Positions 1 through 9,523 of a stretch of 64,000 nt of DNA are shown piece by piece. The notes beneath the pieces are model-generated. The model saw only the letters and a list, made by a program, of their open reading frames with translations. It was not told where the DNA came from and ran no database searches. Positions within the stretch are counted from its first letter, which is position 1. Each line of letters starts with the position of its first letter. The stretch lies in contig DATJQH010000114.1 of NCBI GenBank assembly GCA_035505955.1, forward strand, positions 23,567-87,566, read 5' to 3'. The position numbers and the translations under genes were made by a program. Source of the stretch: Fen-999 sp035505955. Its GTDB lineage: Bacteria > Pseudomonadota > Gammaproteobacteria > Burkholderiales > Rhodocyclaceae.

Positions 1-507
1 GCACCAGCAGCATGAGGCGGCCGCTGCCGAACGGAATCGCACGCAGTTGCAGGCTCTGGCTCGGCGTGCGCAGGGCCCGGACCTGGCACGGCGCACTGAA
101 GTCGCCACCCTTCAGATAGGTGATGAATTCCGGGTCGCGCACGATATTGACGATGGGCGCGCCGACATCGCGCCCGCTTTCGAGTCCCAGCAGATGCTCG
201 GCCTGGCTGTTCAGCCATTCGATGCCGCCGCCCTGGTTCAGGAGCACGACGCCGTCGGGCATGGCCTGGGCCGCCTGCCGGAAGCGGTCGAGGGCTTCGT
301 GCAGTTGCTGCCGCTGCTCGGCGGCGAGGCGCGCCTGTCTGTGCAGGGAAGCGAAGGCGTCACCCCAGCGGCCCATCGCGTCCGGCGCCGGCGTGCCGAC
401 CGGCTGACCCGTCCAGCGCTGCAGTCGACGCAATTGCACGCTGTTGCGCACGAGCATCGCCGCGACGAAAAGCGCGACGACGCCTGACGCGATCCAGGTC
501 CAGTCGC

Positions 508-511
<4 letters not shown>
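1..511 (-). CDS. phoR: PhoR-type phosphate sensor histidine kinase, N-terminal part
   Basis: This is the 5' part of the gene, about 170 codons, cut by the window edge. The start is a TTG whose last two bases overlap the TGA stop of phoB (TTGA overlap). The protein opens with one membrane segment (WIASGVVALFVAAMLV), then a short linker and a PAS domain (around residues 75-150, with DGVVLLNQGGGIEWLN). That is the usual PhoR layout: membrane anchor, PAS domain, then the HisKA/ATPase part, which lies outside the window. By family knowledge it phosphorylates PhoB under phosphate limitation at the inner membrane. The gene order phoB-phoR and the translational overlap support the call. Confidence 0.85.
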
Positions 512-1200
<689 letters not shown>

Positions 1201-1236
1201 AAACGCAAGAGGGTTGATTTCGACAGGAACGCCCTC

Positions 1237-1270
1237 AGTGTATTGCGGTGAAATGACGAATTTGTGACAA
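1237..1270 (-). promoter_or_regulatory. Pho box and -10 element upstream of phoB
   Basis: Read on the minus strand, TTGTCAC, a 4-nt spacer (AAAT) and TCGTCAT occupy 1270-1253. This matches the Pho-box architecture of two CTGTCAT-like 7-mers separated by 4 bp, 5 of 7 bases in each. Ten bases downstream is TACACT (1242-1237), a plausible -10 hexamer at the spacing expected for a PhoB-activated promoter. The predicted transcript starts about 30 nt before the phoB ATG. The same gap also serves the divergent DUF971-ubiE unit, for which a -10-like TATGAT is visible at 1302-1307. Confidence 0.6.
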
Positions 1271-1346
1271 GCTTCCCGGGCGCCGCATCACGCGGCTGCG
1301 CTATGATAGGCGCCCCCGACGGACCGCGTCGACACATCGAGAGATC

Positions 1347-1766
1347 ATGGCTGGCCTGGACAAGCACACACCGGTTCCCACCGAGATCAAGTTGCATCAG
1401 CAGTCGCGGCTGATGGAGATCAGTTTTGCCGACGGCGCCCATTTTTCGCTGCCCTACGAGTACCTGCGCGTCTATTCGCCTTCGGCCGAGGTGCGCGGCC
1501 ATGGGCCGGGGCAGGAGACGCTGCAGACCGGCAAGCGCAATGTCGAAATCTCGGCCGTGGAGCCGGTCGGCAACTACGCGATCAAGCCGGTATTTTCCGA
1601 CGGCCACGATTCGGGTATCTACTCGTGGGATGTGCTTTATGACCTCGGCATCAACCAGGAATCCTACTGGCAGACGTATCTGACGCGTTTGCAGGCCGCC
1701 GGCGCGAACCGCGATGTCGACTCGACGACCCTGCCGCCGAAAGCCGGTGGCTGCGGCAAACACTGA
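1347..1766 (+). CDS. DUF971 / gamma-butyrobetaine hydroxylase-like N-terminal domain protein
   Basis: Protein of 139 residues that is essentially a single DUF971 domain. Visible family features are the opening strand pair LHQQSRLMEISFADGAHFSLPYEYLRVYSPSAEVRGH, then VEPVGNYAIKPVFSDGHDSGIYSWDVLYDLG. In eukaryotic gamma-butyrobetaine hydroxylases this domain is the N-terminal part; the free-standing bacterial form has no settled function. In many betaproteobacteria it sits directly before ubiE, as here (2 nt gap). Translation from ATG follows GAGAGATC. The C-terminus ends GGCGKH, a possible metal ligand cluster (inference). Confidence 0.85.
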   Translation: MAGLDKHTPVPTEIKLHQQSRLMEISFADGAHFSLPYEYLRVYSPSAEVRGHGPGQETLQTGKRNVEISAVEPVGNYAIKPVFSDGHDSGIYSWDVLYDLGINQESYWQTYLTRLQAAGANRDVDSTTLPPKAGGCGKH

Positions 1767-1768
1767 AC

Positions 1769-2500
1769 ATGAGCGATACCCATTTCGGCTACGAAACCGT
1801 CAACGAGGCTGAAAAAGCGAAGCGCGTCGAGGGCGTGTTCTCGTCGGTCGCGCAGAAATACGACCTGATGAACGACCTGATGTCGGCCGGTTTGCACCGG
1901 CTGTGGAAGGCGTTCACGATCCAGGTGTCGGGCGCACGGCCCGGCGAGCGCGTGCTCGACGTCGCTGGCGGCACGGCCGACCTGTCCTCGGCCTTCGCGA
2001 AGCGCGTGGGGCCGACCGGCGAGGTCTGGCTCACCGACATCAACAACGCCATGCTCGCGCGCGGCCGCGACCGCCTGCTGGACGAAGGCGTGCTCGGTCC
2101 CGTGGCCCAGTGCGACGCGGAAAAGCTGCCGTTCCCGGACAACCACTTCGACATCGTCACAGTGGCCTTCGGCTTGCGCAACATGACGCACAAGGACATG
2201 GCGCTGGCCGAGATGCGGCGCGTGCTGCGTACCGGCGGGCGGCTGCTGGTCCTCGAGTTCTCGAAGGTGTGGGAACCGCTGTCGCCGTTCTACGATCTCT
2301 ATTCCTTTAAGGTGCTGCCCTGGCTCGGCAGCAAGATCGTCGGCGATGCCGACAGCTACCGCTATCTTGCGGAATCGATCCGCATGCATCCCGACCAGGA
2401 AACCCTTAAGGGCATGATGGAACAGGCGGGACTGGGCAAGGTCGAATACTTCAATCTCACCGCGGGCGTGGTCGCCCTGCACCGCGGCTACAAGCTGTAA
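1769..2500 (+). CDS. ubiE: Ubiquinone/menaquinone biosynthesis C-methyltransferase UbiE
   Basis: SAM-dependent C-methyltransferase of 243 residues. It methylates the benzoquinol ring in ubiquinone synthesis (and demethylmenaquinol where that is made). The SAM-binding motif VLDVAGGTADLS lies near residue 65; family signatures are YDLMNDLMSAGLHRLWK near the N-terminus and DADSYRYLAESIRMHPDQETLK near the C-terminus. It forms a plus-strand unit with DUF971, the Tim44-like gene and ubiJ. Confidence 0.97.
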   Translation: MSDTHFGYETVNEAEKAKRVEGVFSSVAQKYDLMNDLMSAGLHRLWKAFTIQVSGARPGERVLDVAGGTADLSSAFAKRVGPTGEVWLTDINNAMLARGRDRLLDEGVLGPVAQCDAEKLPFPDNHFDIVTVAFGLRNMTHKDMALAEMRRVLRTGGRLLVLEFSKVWEPLSPFYDLYSFKVLPWLGSKIVGDADSYRYLAESIRMHPDQETLKGMMEQAGLGKVEYFNLTAGVVALHRGYKL

Positions 2501-2520
2501 TTCTCCCCAACGGAGTCACC

Positions 2521-3372
2521 ATGAAACGACTGTTCGCGATGGCGTTCGCCCTCTTCCTCGGCCTTGGCATGCTGGCGCAGGACGCCAGTGCGGCACGATT
2601 GGGTGGCAGCCGTTCGTTCGGCATGAACCGCAGCACGGCGCCGATCCAGAAGGCCGCGCCGGCACCGACCGCGCCCGCCAATGCGTCGCCCACCGTGCCG
2701 GCAACACCCGCCACCGCACCTGCTCCTGCAGCACAACGCCCGGGCATGGGCCGCTGGCTCGGCCCGATCGCCGGCCTGGCCGCCGGTCTCGGCATTGCCG
2801 CGTTGCTCTCGCACTTCGGTCTTGGCGAAGGCATGGCCAACATGGTGATGATCCTGCTGCTGGTCATGGCGGCCGTATTCGTCTTCCGGCTGCTGTTCCG
2901 GCAAAGTCAGCCGTCGCGGCACGCCGAGCTGGCCGGGGCCGTCGGCCCGCCGATGCGCCTGGAGCCGACGACCGCCGTCGCAGGCAGCACCTCGGCCGCG
3001 GTGCCCGCCGGTTTCGATGCTGATGGCTTCCTGCGCCAGGCCAAGCTCAACTTCATTCGCCTGCAGGCCGCCAACGACGCGGGCAACCTCGACGACCTCA
3101 AGCAGTTCCTCGGGCCCGAGGTGTTCGCCGAGATCCAGATGCAGTACGAGGAACGCAAGCACGCCAAGCAGGAAACCGACGTCCAGCAACTGGACGCCGA
3201 CCTGCTCGAGTTCGTGACCGAGGCGAACCAGTACATCGCCAGCGTGCGCTTTTCCGGCATGATTCGCGAGGACGCCGGCACGGCGCAGCCGTTCGCCGAA
3301 ATCTGGCACCTCGTCAAGCCGGTCTCGGGCGAACGCGGCTGGCAGGTCGCCGGCATCCAGCAGATCCAGTGA
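2521..3372 (+). CDS. Tim44-like domain protein
   Basis: Protein of 283 residues with an N-terminal signal peptide or anchor (MKRLFAMAFALFLGLGMLAQDASAA). A low-complexity Ala/Pro linker (residues 40-75) follows, then hydrophobic stretches (about 80-98 and 103-122), and a C-terminal Tim44-like domain (about 165-283) with FLRQAKLNFIRLQAANDAGNLDDLKQ. The fold is shared with mitochondrial Tim44 and bacterial TimA-like proteins and is a lipid- or membrane-associated cone. The gene lies between ubiE and ubiJ, overlapping the latter by 4 nt, so a role at the membrane in ubiquinone synthesis or lipid handling is possible but unproven. Confidence 0.8.
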   Translation: MKRLFAMAFALFLGLGMLAQDASAARLGGSRSFGMNRSTAPIQKAAPAPTAPANASPTVPATPATAPAPAAQRPGMGRWLGPIAGLAAGLGIAALLSHFGLGEGMANMVMILLLVMAAVFVFRLLFRQSQPSRHAELAGAVGPPMRLEPTTAVAGSTSAAVPAGFDADGFLRQAKLNFIRLQAANDAGNLDDLKQFLGPEVFAEIQMQYEERKHAKQETDVQQLDADLLEFVTEANQYIASVRFSGMIREDAGTAQPFAEIWHLVKPVSGERGWQVAGIQQIQ

Positions 3373-3932
3373 TCGAGAACCTCGTCCTCGGCGCACTCAA
3401 TCACCTGCTGCAACAGGCGAGTTGGGCGCGGCAGCGGCTTGGCGTTTTCGCCGGCCGGAAGGCGCGCTTCGACATGCCGCCATGGCGTCTGGCGTTCGCC
3501 GTCACTGCCGAGGGCTTGTTCGAGGCGACGAGGGAAGACGACGTCGATGTCACCGTCGCGCTGCCCGCCGACACGCCGCTGGTGGCGCTGCAGGGCCTCG
3601 ACCGGGCGATGGCGGCAGCGCACGTCACCGGCAACGCCGAATTCGCCACCGAGCTTTCGTTCGTGCTGAAGAATTTGCGCTGGGATGCCGAGGAGGATTT
3701 GTCGCGGGTCGTCGGCGACGTCGCTGCCCATCGCATCGTTGGCGTATTGTCACGGCTGACTTTGTGGCAGAAGGAAACGGCGCGCAATCTGACCGAGAAC
3801 GTCGCCGAGTACCTGAGTGAAGAAGCGCGGCTGCTGGTGCCCCGGCACGAACTGGCGAGCCTGCGCGACGAGATCGAACAGTTTGGCAGCCGGATTGCCA
3901 CGCTGGAAGCGCGGCTCGCCCGGTTGCGCTAG
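3369..3932 (+). CDS. ubiJ: Ubiquinone biosynthesis accessory factor UbiJ
   Basis: Protein of 187 residues with an SCP2-like sterol-carrier domain in the N-terminal half and a coiled-coil C-terminus (LASLRDEIEQFGSRIATLEARLARLR). It starts at GTG overlapping the preceding TGA (GTGA). UbiJ binds lipid/ubiquinone intermediates and scaffolds the soluble Ubi complex. The usual partner ubiB is not next: the following gene is on the opposite strand with only 13 nt between stops. I see no hairpin in that gap. Confidence 0.88.
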   Translation: MIENLVLGALNHLLQQASWARQRLGVFAGRKARFDMPPWRLAFAVTAEGLFEATREDDVDVTVALPADTPLVALQGLDRAMAAAHVTGNAEFATELSFVLKNLRWDAEEDLSRVVGDVAAHRIVGVLSRLTLWQKETARNLTENVAEYLSEEARLLVPRHELASLRDEIEQFGSRIATLEARLARLR

Positions 3933-3945
3933 CTAGGCCCGTGCG

Positions 3946-5313
3946 TCAGTCGGCGTTGCCGAGCGTCTTGTAGAACTGCGCCGCCGTCGCCAACAGGTCG
4001 CGCCGGGTCTGCAACGTCCCCTGCCGGGCGGTGAACAGGTCGCGCTGCGCATCGAGCACTTCCAGGTAACTCGATATGCCCGCTTCATAACGGGCGGTGA
4101 CCAGCCTGAGCCGTTCCGTTTGCGCCTTCTCGTTGGCCTCTTGGGCGACCAGTTGGTCGGCCAGCGTCTGCCGGCCGGCCAGCAGGTCCGCGACCTCGCG
4201 GAAGGCCTGCTGGATGGTCTTCTCGTATTGGGCGACGGCGATGTTCTTGCGGGCCTCGGCCAGGTCGCGATTGGCGGCAGTACGCCCGAAGTCGAACAGC
4301 GGCATGTTGAGTGCCGGCTGGAAGGTCCACGCCGTCTGCCCGGCCTTGAACAGCCCGGTCAGCGCGCTGCTGGCGGTGCCGAAGGCGCCGGTCAACAGCA
4401 GGCGCGGCAGGAAGGCCGCGCGGGCGGCGCCGATGTTGGCGTTGGCGGCCAGCAGGCTCTGTTCGGCCGCCCGTACGTCCGGACGATTGACCAGAACCTC
4501 CGAAGGCACACCGACCGGAATGTCGCCGACGATCGCCTGCTCGGCGAGGGTCCGGCCGGCGGGCAGTTCGGGCGAAGCGCCGACCAGCACCCGCAGCGCA
4601 TTTTCGGCCGCTGCCTGCTGGCGCGTCAGGTTGGCCAGGTCGGCCCGCGCCGATTGGAAGGCGCCGTCGGCCTGCAGATAATCCAGGTCGCCGGCAAGGC
4701 CCACTTCACGACGCTTGCCGACCATGGCGCGCGTTTCCTCGCGCGTCCTGACCGTATCGGCCGCCACGCTTTGGCGTTCCTGCATCTCCACCACGGTCAG
4801 ATAGGCATTGGCGACATCAGTGATCAGCGACAGGCGGAACGCCCGCCGCGCCTCATCGGTGGCCAGGTAGTTCGCCTTGGCCGCGTCGGACAGGCTGGCC
4901 ACCCGGCCCCAGAAGTCGACTTCGAAACTGGGCATGGCCAGGTCCGCGTCGTAGCGCTGGGCGGTCATCGCCTTGCCGGTCATGCTGAGGTCGGCCGGCG
5001 TACGCGAGGCGCTGCGGCCGGCAGCGGCATTGAACGTCGGCAGACGATCGGCGCGGGCGATGCCGTACAGGGCGCGCGCTTCTTCGACGCGGGCGACGGC
5101 GATCCGCAGGTCGCGGTTGTGCTCGAGCGCCGCTACGATGAGGCCGTGCAGGCGCGGATCGGGGAAGAAAGTCCTCCAGTCGAGCGCCGCGGCTGGCCTG
5201 GCGTCGGCGTCGGACCACTGATCCGGTACCGGCGCGGCCGGCCGCTGATAGTCCGGCGCCAGCGAGCAGCCGCCGAGCACGATGACGCTCGCCAGGACGA
5301 CAAGCCTATTCAT
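3946..5313 (-). CDS. RND efflux outer-membrane lipoprotein (OprM/NodT family)
   Basis: Outer-membrane factor of a tripartite pump, 455 residues. A lipoprotein signal ends at the lipobox LGGC (Cys16). Two internally repeated TolC-type segments follow; VGLAGDLDYLQADGAFQSARADLANL and AGISSYLEVLDAQRDLFTARQ are the paired alpha-barrel helices typical of NodT-family proteins. It forms the channel for the adjacent permease and adaptor. The start overlaps the permease stop by 8 nt, so it is the last gene of the tetR-adaptor-permease-channel operon. Confidence 0.93.
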   Translation of the reverse strand: MNRLVVLASVIVLGGCSLAPDYQRPAAPVPDQWSDADARPAAALDWRTFFPDPRLHGLIVAALEHNRDLRIAVARVEEARALYGIARADRLPTFNAAAGRSASRTPADLSMTGKAMTAQRYDADLAMPSFEVDFWGRVASLSDAAKANYLATDEARRAFRLSLITDVANAYLTVVEMQERQSVAADTVRTREETRAMVGKRREVGLAGDLDYLQADGAFQSARADLANLTRQQAAAENALRVLVGASPELPAGRTLAEQAIVGDIPVGVPSEVLVNRPDVRAAEQSLLAANANIGAARAAFLPRLLLTGAFGTASSALTGLFKAGQTAWTFQPALNMPLFDFGRTAANRDLAEARKNIAVAQYEKTIQQAFREVADLLAGRQTLADQLVAQEANEKAQTERLRLVTARYEAGISSYLEVLDAQRDLFTARQGTLQTRRDLLATAAQFYKTLGNAD

Positions 5314-8300
5314 GGTGACTCTCCTTGCCGGGCCTGAACGGGAAGATGCGCCGCACGATGATGAAGAACACCGGCACCAGGAACACGGCCAGCAGCGTGG
5401 CCGTGACCATGCCGCCGATCACGCCGGTGCCGATCGCGTGGCGGCTCTGGGCGCCGGCGCCGGTCGAGATCGCCAGCGGCAGCACGCCGAGAATGAAGGC
5501 CAGCGATGTCATGACGATGGGGCGGATCCGCAGGCGGCAGGCTTCCATGGTCGCCTCGGCGAGCCCCATGCCCTTCTCGTGCAAGGTACGCGCGAACTCG
5601 ATGATCAGGATCGCGTTCTTCGACGACAGGCCGATGATCGCGATCAGGCCAACCTTGAAGAAAACGTCGTTGGGCAGGCCGCGCAGGGTCACCGCCAGCA
5701 CCGCGCCCAAAATGCCGAGCGGCACGACCAGGATCACCGCAAAAGGAATCGACCAGCTTTCGTAGAGCGCCGCCAACGCCAGGAACACGACCAGCAGCGA
5801 TAGGCCGAACAGGAATGGCGCCTGCGCCCCGGACAGGCGCTCCTCGAAGGATGTGCCCGACCAGTCGAAGCCGATGCCGGGCGGCAGTTTGGCGGCAATC
5901 TCCTCCATGGCCGCCATCGCCTCGCCGGTGCTGCGGCCAGGTGCCGCGCTGCCCGAAATCTTGACCGACGGATTGCCGTTGTAGCGGTCCAGCTTGGGTA
6001 GGCCGACCTGCCACTGCAGCCGCGCGATTTCGGCCAGCGGCACCATCTCGCCGCGCGTGTTGCGGATCGGCAGGCGCAGCAGGTCTTCCGGCTGCCGGCG
6101 CAGGTCGGGCTCGGCCTGCATCTGGACGCGCAGGATGCGGCCTTGGCGGACGAAGTCGTTGACGTAGGCGACGCCGAGCACCGACTGCAGCGTGTCGTTG
6201 AGATTGCCGATGTCGATCGACAGCGCCCGCGCCTTGGTCCGGTCGATATCGATCAGCAGTTGCGGACTCGGTTCCTGCCCTTCCGGGCGGACACCCACCA
6301 GCACGGAATTCTGGGCCGCCATGCCGAGCGCCATGTTGCGCGCCTCCATCAGCTTGTCACGCCCGACGCCGGCGCGGTCCTGCAAGCGGAAGTCGAAACC
6401 GCCGACCGCACCCAGTTCCGGGATGGGCGGCACGTTGACCGCCATGATGAAAGCCTGCTTGATCCGCATCAGGGTCATGTTGGCCTTGCCGAGGAGATCC
6501 TTGGCGGTGGCCTCACGGTCGTCCCAGTCCTTGAGCCGCGTGAAGACCAGGGCGGAGTTCTGGCCGCGGCCGAAGAAGGAGAAGCCGACCACGCCGATGG
6601 TGTGCGCGACCTCGGATTGGCCCAGGTAGAAGTCCTCGACCTGCTTGACGATTTCGACGGTGCGTTCCTGAGTCGCGCCCGCGGGCAGCTGGATCATGCT
6701 GATGAAGTAGCCCTGGTCCTCCTCGGGCAGGAAGCTGCCGGGCAGGCGCATGAACAGCCAGGCGACGCCGAGCAGAATCGCGCCGTAGACCGCGAGCCAA
6801 CGGCGCGGCCGCGAGATCATGTGCGCGACGCCCGTTTGGTAGCCGCTGACACTGGCGCCAAAGACGCGGTTGAACCACCCGAAGAAGCCGGTGGTCGGCA
6901 GGAGTTCCTTGCCCGGCAGATGCTTCAGCAGGGTCGCGCACATGGCGGGCGTCAGGGTCAGCGCCATCAGCGCCGAGAAGATCATGGTCAACACCAACGT
7001 CACGGCGAACTGGCGGTAGATGGCGCCGACCGATCCGCCGAAGAAGGCCATGGGCACGAATACGGCGCACAGCACCAGGGTGATGCCGATCACGGCGGCG
7101 TAGATCTGGTTCATCGCCTTGATGGTCGCCTCGCGCGGCGGCAACCCTTCGGTGGTCATGATGCGCTCGACGTTTTCGACCACCACGATCGCGTCGTCCA
7201 CGACGATGCCGATGGCGAGGACCATCGCGAACAGCGTCAGTACGTTGATCGAGAAGCCGAAGGCATAGAGTCCGGAAAGGGCGCCCATCAGCGCCACCGG
7301 CACCACGACCGCCGGCACCAGCGTCACGCGCAGGTTCTCGAGGAACAGATACATCACCAGGAAGACCAGGATCATCGCCTCGGCCAGCGTCTTCACCACT
7401 TCGGTGATGGAAATCTCGACGAAACGGCTGGTGTCGTACGGGATTTCCCAGGCGATGCCGGCCGGGAAGTACTGTTGCAGCTCGTTCATTTTGGCCTTGA
7501 CGGCCTGCGCCACTGCCAGTGCGTTGCCGTTCGGCGCCACCCGGACCGCGATGGCTGCCGTCGGCTGGCCGTCGATGCGCGCGAAGATGTTGTAGTCCTG
7601 AGCACCAAGCTCGACCCGGGCCAGATCCTTGACACGCAGCGTCGAGCCGTCGGGCTGGGCGCGAACGATGACGTCGCCGAACTCCTCCGGGGTTTGCAGG
7701 CGGCCCGGCGCGACGATGACGGCGTTGAGCTGCTGCCCCGGGGCGGCGGGTGCCTGCCCGAGTTCGCCCGTGGCGAGCTGCGCGTTCTGCGCCCGAACGG
7801 CGTTTATGACGTCGCCGGGGGAAAGGTTGTAGGCGTGCAGCTTTTCCGGCTTCAGCCAGATGCGCATGGAATACTCGGTGCCAAACAGGATGGCCTCGCC
7901 GACACCGTCTACGCGGCGGATCGGGTCGAGTACGTTCGCCGCGGCATAGCTGCCCAGCGCGACGTTGTTGAGGCTCTTGTCGGGGGAGTAGATCGCTATG
8001 AACAACAGGTAGTTCCGTTGCGGCTTGGTCACCGGTACGCCGAGTCGGCGCACGTCCTCGGGCAGGCGCGCCTCGATGCGCTTGTAGCGGTTCTGCGCCT
8101 CGACCGATGCCGTGTCGATGTTGGTGCCCGGCTTGAAGGTCAGTGTCAGCGTGCCGGTGCCCAGTTCCGAGGAGGCCTCCATGTACAGGAGGTTCTCGAT
8201 GCCGTTCATCTCCTGCTCGATCAGCGCGGTCACCGTGTCCTCGATGACCTGCGCCGAGGCGCCCGGATAGGTGACGTTGAAGGCGATCGAGGGCGGCGCC

Positions 8301-8416
8301 ACGGTCGGATACTGCGACACCGGCAGGTTGCGCAGGGCGAGGCTGCCGGCAAGGACGATGATGATCGCGATGACCCAGGCGAAGATGGGTCGGTCGATGA
8401 AGAAGCGCGGCAGCAT
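5306..8416 (-). CDS. RND efflux permease, HAE1 family (AcrB-like)
   Basis: Inner-membrane proton/drug antiporter of 1036 residues, standard for AcrB/MexB. N-terminus MLPRFFIDRPIFAWVIAIIIVLAGSLAL and the PTVAPPSIAFNVTYPGAS segment are typical. The paired transmembrane-4 aspartates of the proton relay are present in AIGIVVDDAIVVVENV. The C-terminal half has GLIAIIGLSSKNAILIIEFA. Two large periplasmic loops separate the transmembrane blocks. The operon context gives a complete pump. Substrates cannot be told from sequence; multidrug or solvent export is the family role. Confidence 0.95.
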   Translation of the reverse strand: MLPRFFIDRPIFAWVIAIIIVLAGSLALRNLPVSQYPTVAPPSIAFNVTYPGASAQVIEDTVTALIEQEMNGIENLLYMEASSELGTGTLTLTFKPGTNIDTASVEAQNRYKRIEARLPEDVRRLGVPVTKPQRNYLLFIAIYSPDKSLNNVALGSYAAANVLDPIRRVDGVGEAILFGTEYSMRIWLKPEKLHAYNLSPGDVINAVRAQNAQLATGELGQAPAAPGQQLNAVIVAPGRLQTPEEFGDVIVRAQPDGSTLRVKDLARVELGAQDYNIFARIDGQPTAAIAVRVAPNGNALAVAQAVKAKMNELQQYFPAGIAWEIPYDTSRFVEISITEVVKTLAEAMILVFLVMYLFLENLRVTLVPAVVVPVALMGALSGLYAFGFSINVLTLFAMVLAIGIVVDDAIVVVENVERIMTTEGLPPREATIKAMNQIYAAVIGITLVLCAVFVPMAFFGGSVGAIYRQFAVTLVLTMIFSALMALTLTPAMCATLLKHLPGKELLPTTGFFGWFNRVFGASVSGYQTGVAHMISRPRRWLAVYGAILLGVAWLFMRLPGSFLPEEDQGYFISMIQLPAGATQERTVEIVKQVEDFYLGQSEVAHTIGVVGFSFFGRGQNSALVFTRLKDWDDREATAKDLLGKANMTLMRIKQAFIMAVNVPPIPELGAVGGFDFRLQDRAGVGRDKLMEARNMALGMAAQNSVLVGVRPEGQEPSPQLLIDIDRTKARALSIDIGNLNDTLQSVLGVAYVNDFVRQGRILRVQMQAEPDLRRQPEDLLRLPIRNTRGEMVPLAEIARLQWQVGLPKLDRYNGNPSVKISGSAAPGRSTGEAMAAMEEIAAKLPPGIGFDWSGTSFEERLSGAQAPFLFGLSLLVVFLALAALYESWSIPFAVILVVPLGILGAVLAVTLRGLPNDVFFKVGLIAIIGLSSKNAILIIEFARTLHEKGMGLAEATMEACRLRIRPIVMTSLAFILGVLPLAISTGAGAQSRHAIGTGVIGGMVTATLLAVFLVPVFFIIVRRIFPFRPGKESHHE

Positions 8417-8419
8417 GGA

Positions 8420-9523
8420 TTACTTCCCGGCGCCGGGCTCGACGGCTTTGACGGGCGCTCCCGGGCGCACCTTCTGCAGGCCGTTGACGATGACCTTGTC
8501 GCCGGGTTTCAGGCCTTCGCTGACGATCCAGTCGGTGCCGGACATGCCGCCGAGTTTCACGGGGCGCGGCGCAACCTTGCCTTCTGCATCGATCGTCATG
8601 ACCGACTGTCCTTGCGGGCTCATCATGACGGCGCGTTGTGGCACCTTGATCGCCGAGGCGACTTCGGCTTCCGGGAAGCGGATGCGAACGAAGGTGCCTG
8701 GCAGCAGTTCGCGCTTTGGATTGGGAAACTGGGCGCGCAATTGGACCGAGCCCGTGTTGGGATCTACCGCCAGGTCGGAGAAGATCAGCTTGCCCGCTTG
8801 GGCGTACAGGGAGCCATCCTCGAGGAGAAGCTCAACCTTTTCGGCCCCGGCGCGCTTCAGGCGACCCGCCTTCACGGCCTGTTGCAGGCGCAGCAGGTCA
8901 GCGTTCGACTGGGTAAAGTTGGCATAGATCGGGTCGAGCTGTTCGATGGTTGCCAGATGAGTGGCCTCGCCTTTGCCGACGAGTGCACCTTCGGTCACCA
9001 TGGCTCGACCAATGCGTCCCGAGATCGGCGCCGGCACCGTGGCGTTCTCCAAGTCGAGCCGGGCCTTGGCCAGAGCTGCCTCCGCCTGCTTCTGCTTGGC
9101 TTCGGCCAGGTCGAATTCCTGGCGGCTGACCGCTTTCATGTCAACCAGTGGCCGATAGCGCTCCACCGTCTGTTTCGCCACCAGCAGGTCCGCCTCGGCG
9201 GCGGCGGCGGCAGTCTGATAGGTACGCGCATCGAGTTGGAAGAGATGCGCGCCTGCCTGGATGTCCGATCCCTCGGCGAACAGGCGCTTTTCCACGACGC
9301 CTTCGACGCGGGCACGGACTTGCGCGGTACGGACCGCCTCCAGACGCCCGGGCAGTTCTCGCGTCAGCACCACATTCCCGGGCGCGATCGCGATGACCTC
9401 GACTTCCGGCGGGGGAGGCGCTGCACCTCCGGAAGGCGATCCCGCGGGGCCCTGCTGGCCCTGTCCGCACGAAGCGACCATGGCGGCGAGAAGTGCGCTC
9501 CGGAACAAAGTTCTGGTTTTCAT
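8420..9523 (-). CDS. RND efflux periplasmic adaptor (AcrA/MexA-like lipoprotein)
   Basis: Membrane-fusion protein of 367 residues with a lipoprotein signal (lipobox VASC, Cys19) and a Pro/Gly-rich linker. The order is barrel-sandwich hybrid, helical hairpin and beta-barrel, with family signatures VRARVEGVVEKRLFAEGSDIQAG, KQKQAEAALAKARLDLENATVPAPISGRIGRA and GTFVRIRF. It links the permease to the outer-membrane factor. It starts at ATG overlapping the tetR stop by 4 nt and ends 3 nt before the permease start. Confidence 0.94.
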   Translation of the reverse strand: MKTRTLFRSALLAAMVASCGQGQQGPAGSPSGGAAPPPPEVEVIAIAPGNVVLTRELPGRLEAVRTAQVRARVEGVVEKRLFAEGSDIQAGAHLFQLDARTYQTAAAAAEADLLVAKQTVERYRPLVDMKAVSRQEFDLAEAKQKQAEAALAKARLDLENATVPAPISGRIGRAMVTEGALVGKGEATHLATIEQLDPIYANFTQSNADLLRLQQAVKAGRLKRAGAEKVELLLEDGSLYAQAGKLIFSDLAVDPNTGSVQLRAQFPNPKRELLPGTFVRIRFPEAEVASAIKVPQRAVMMSPQGQSVMTIDAEGKVAPRPVKLGGMSGTDWIVSEGLKPGDKVIVNGLQKVRPGAPVKAVEPGAGK

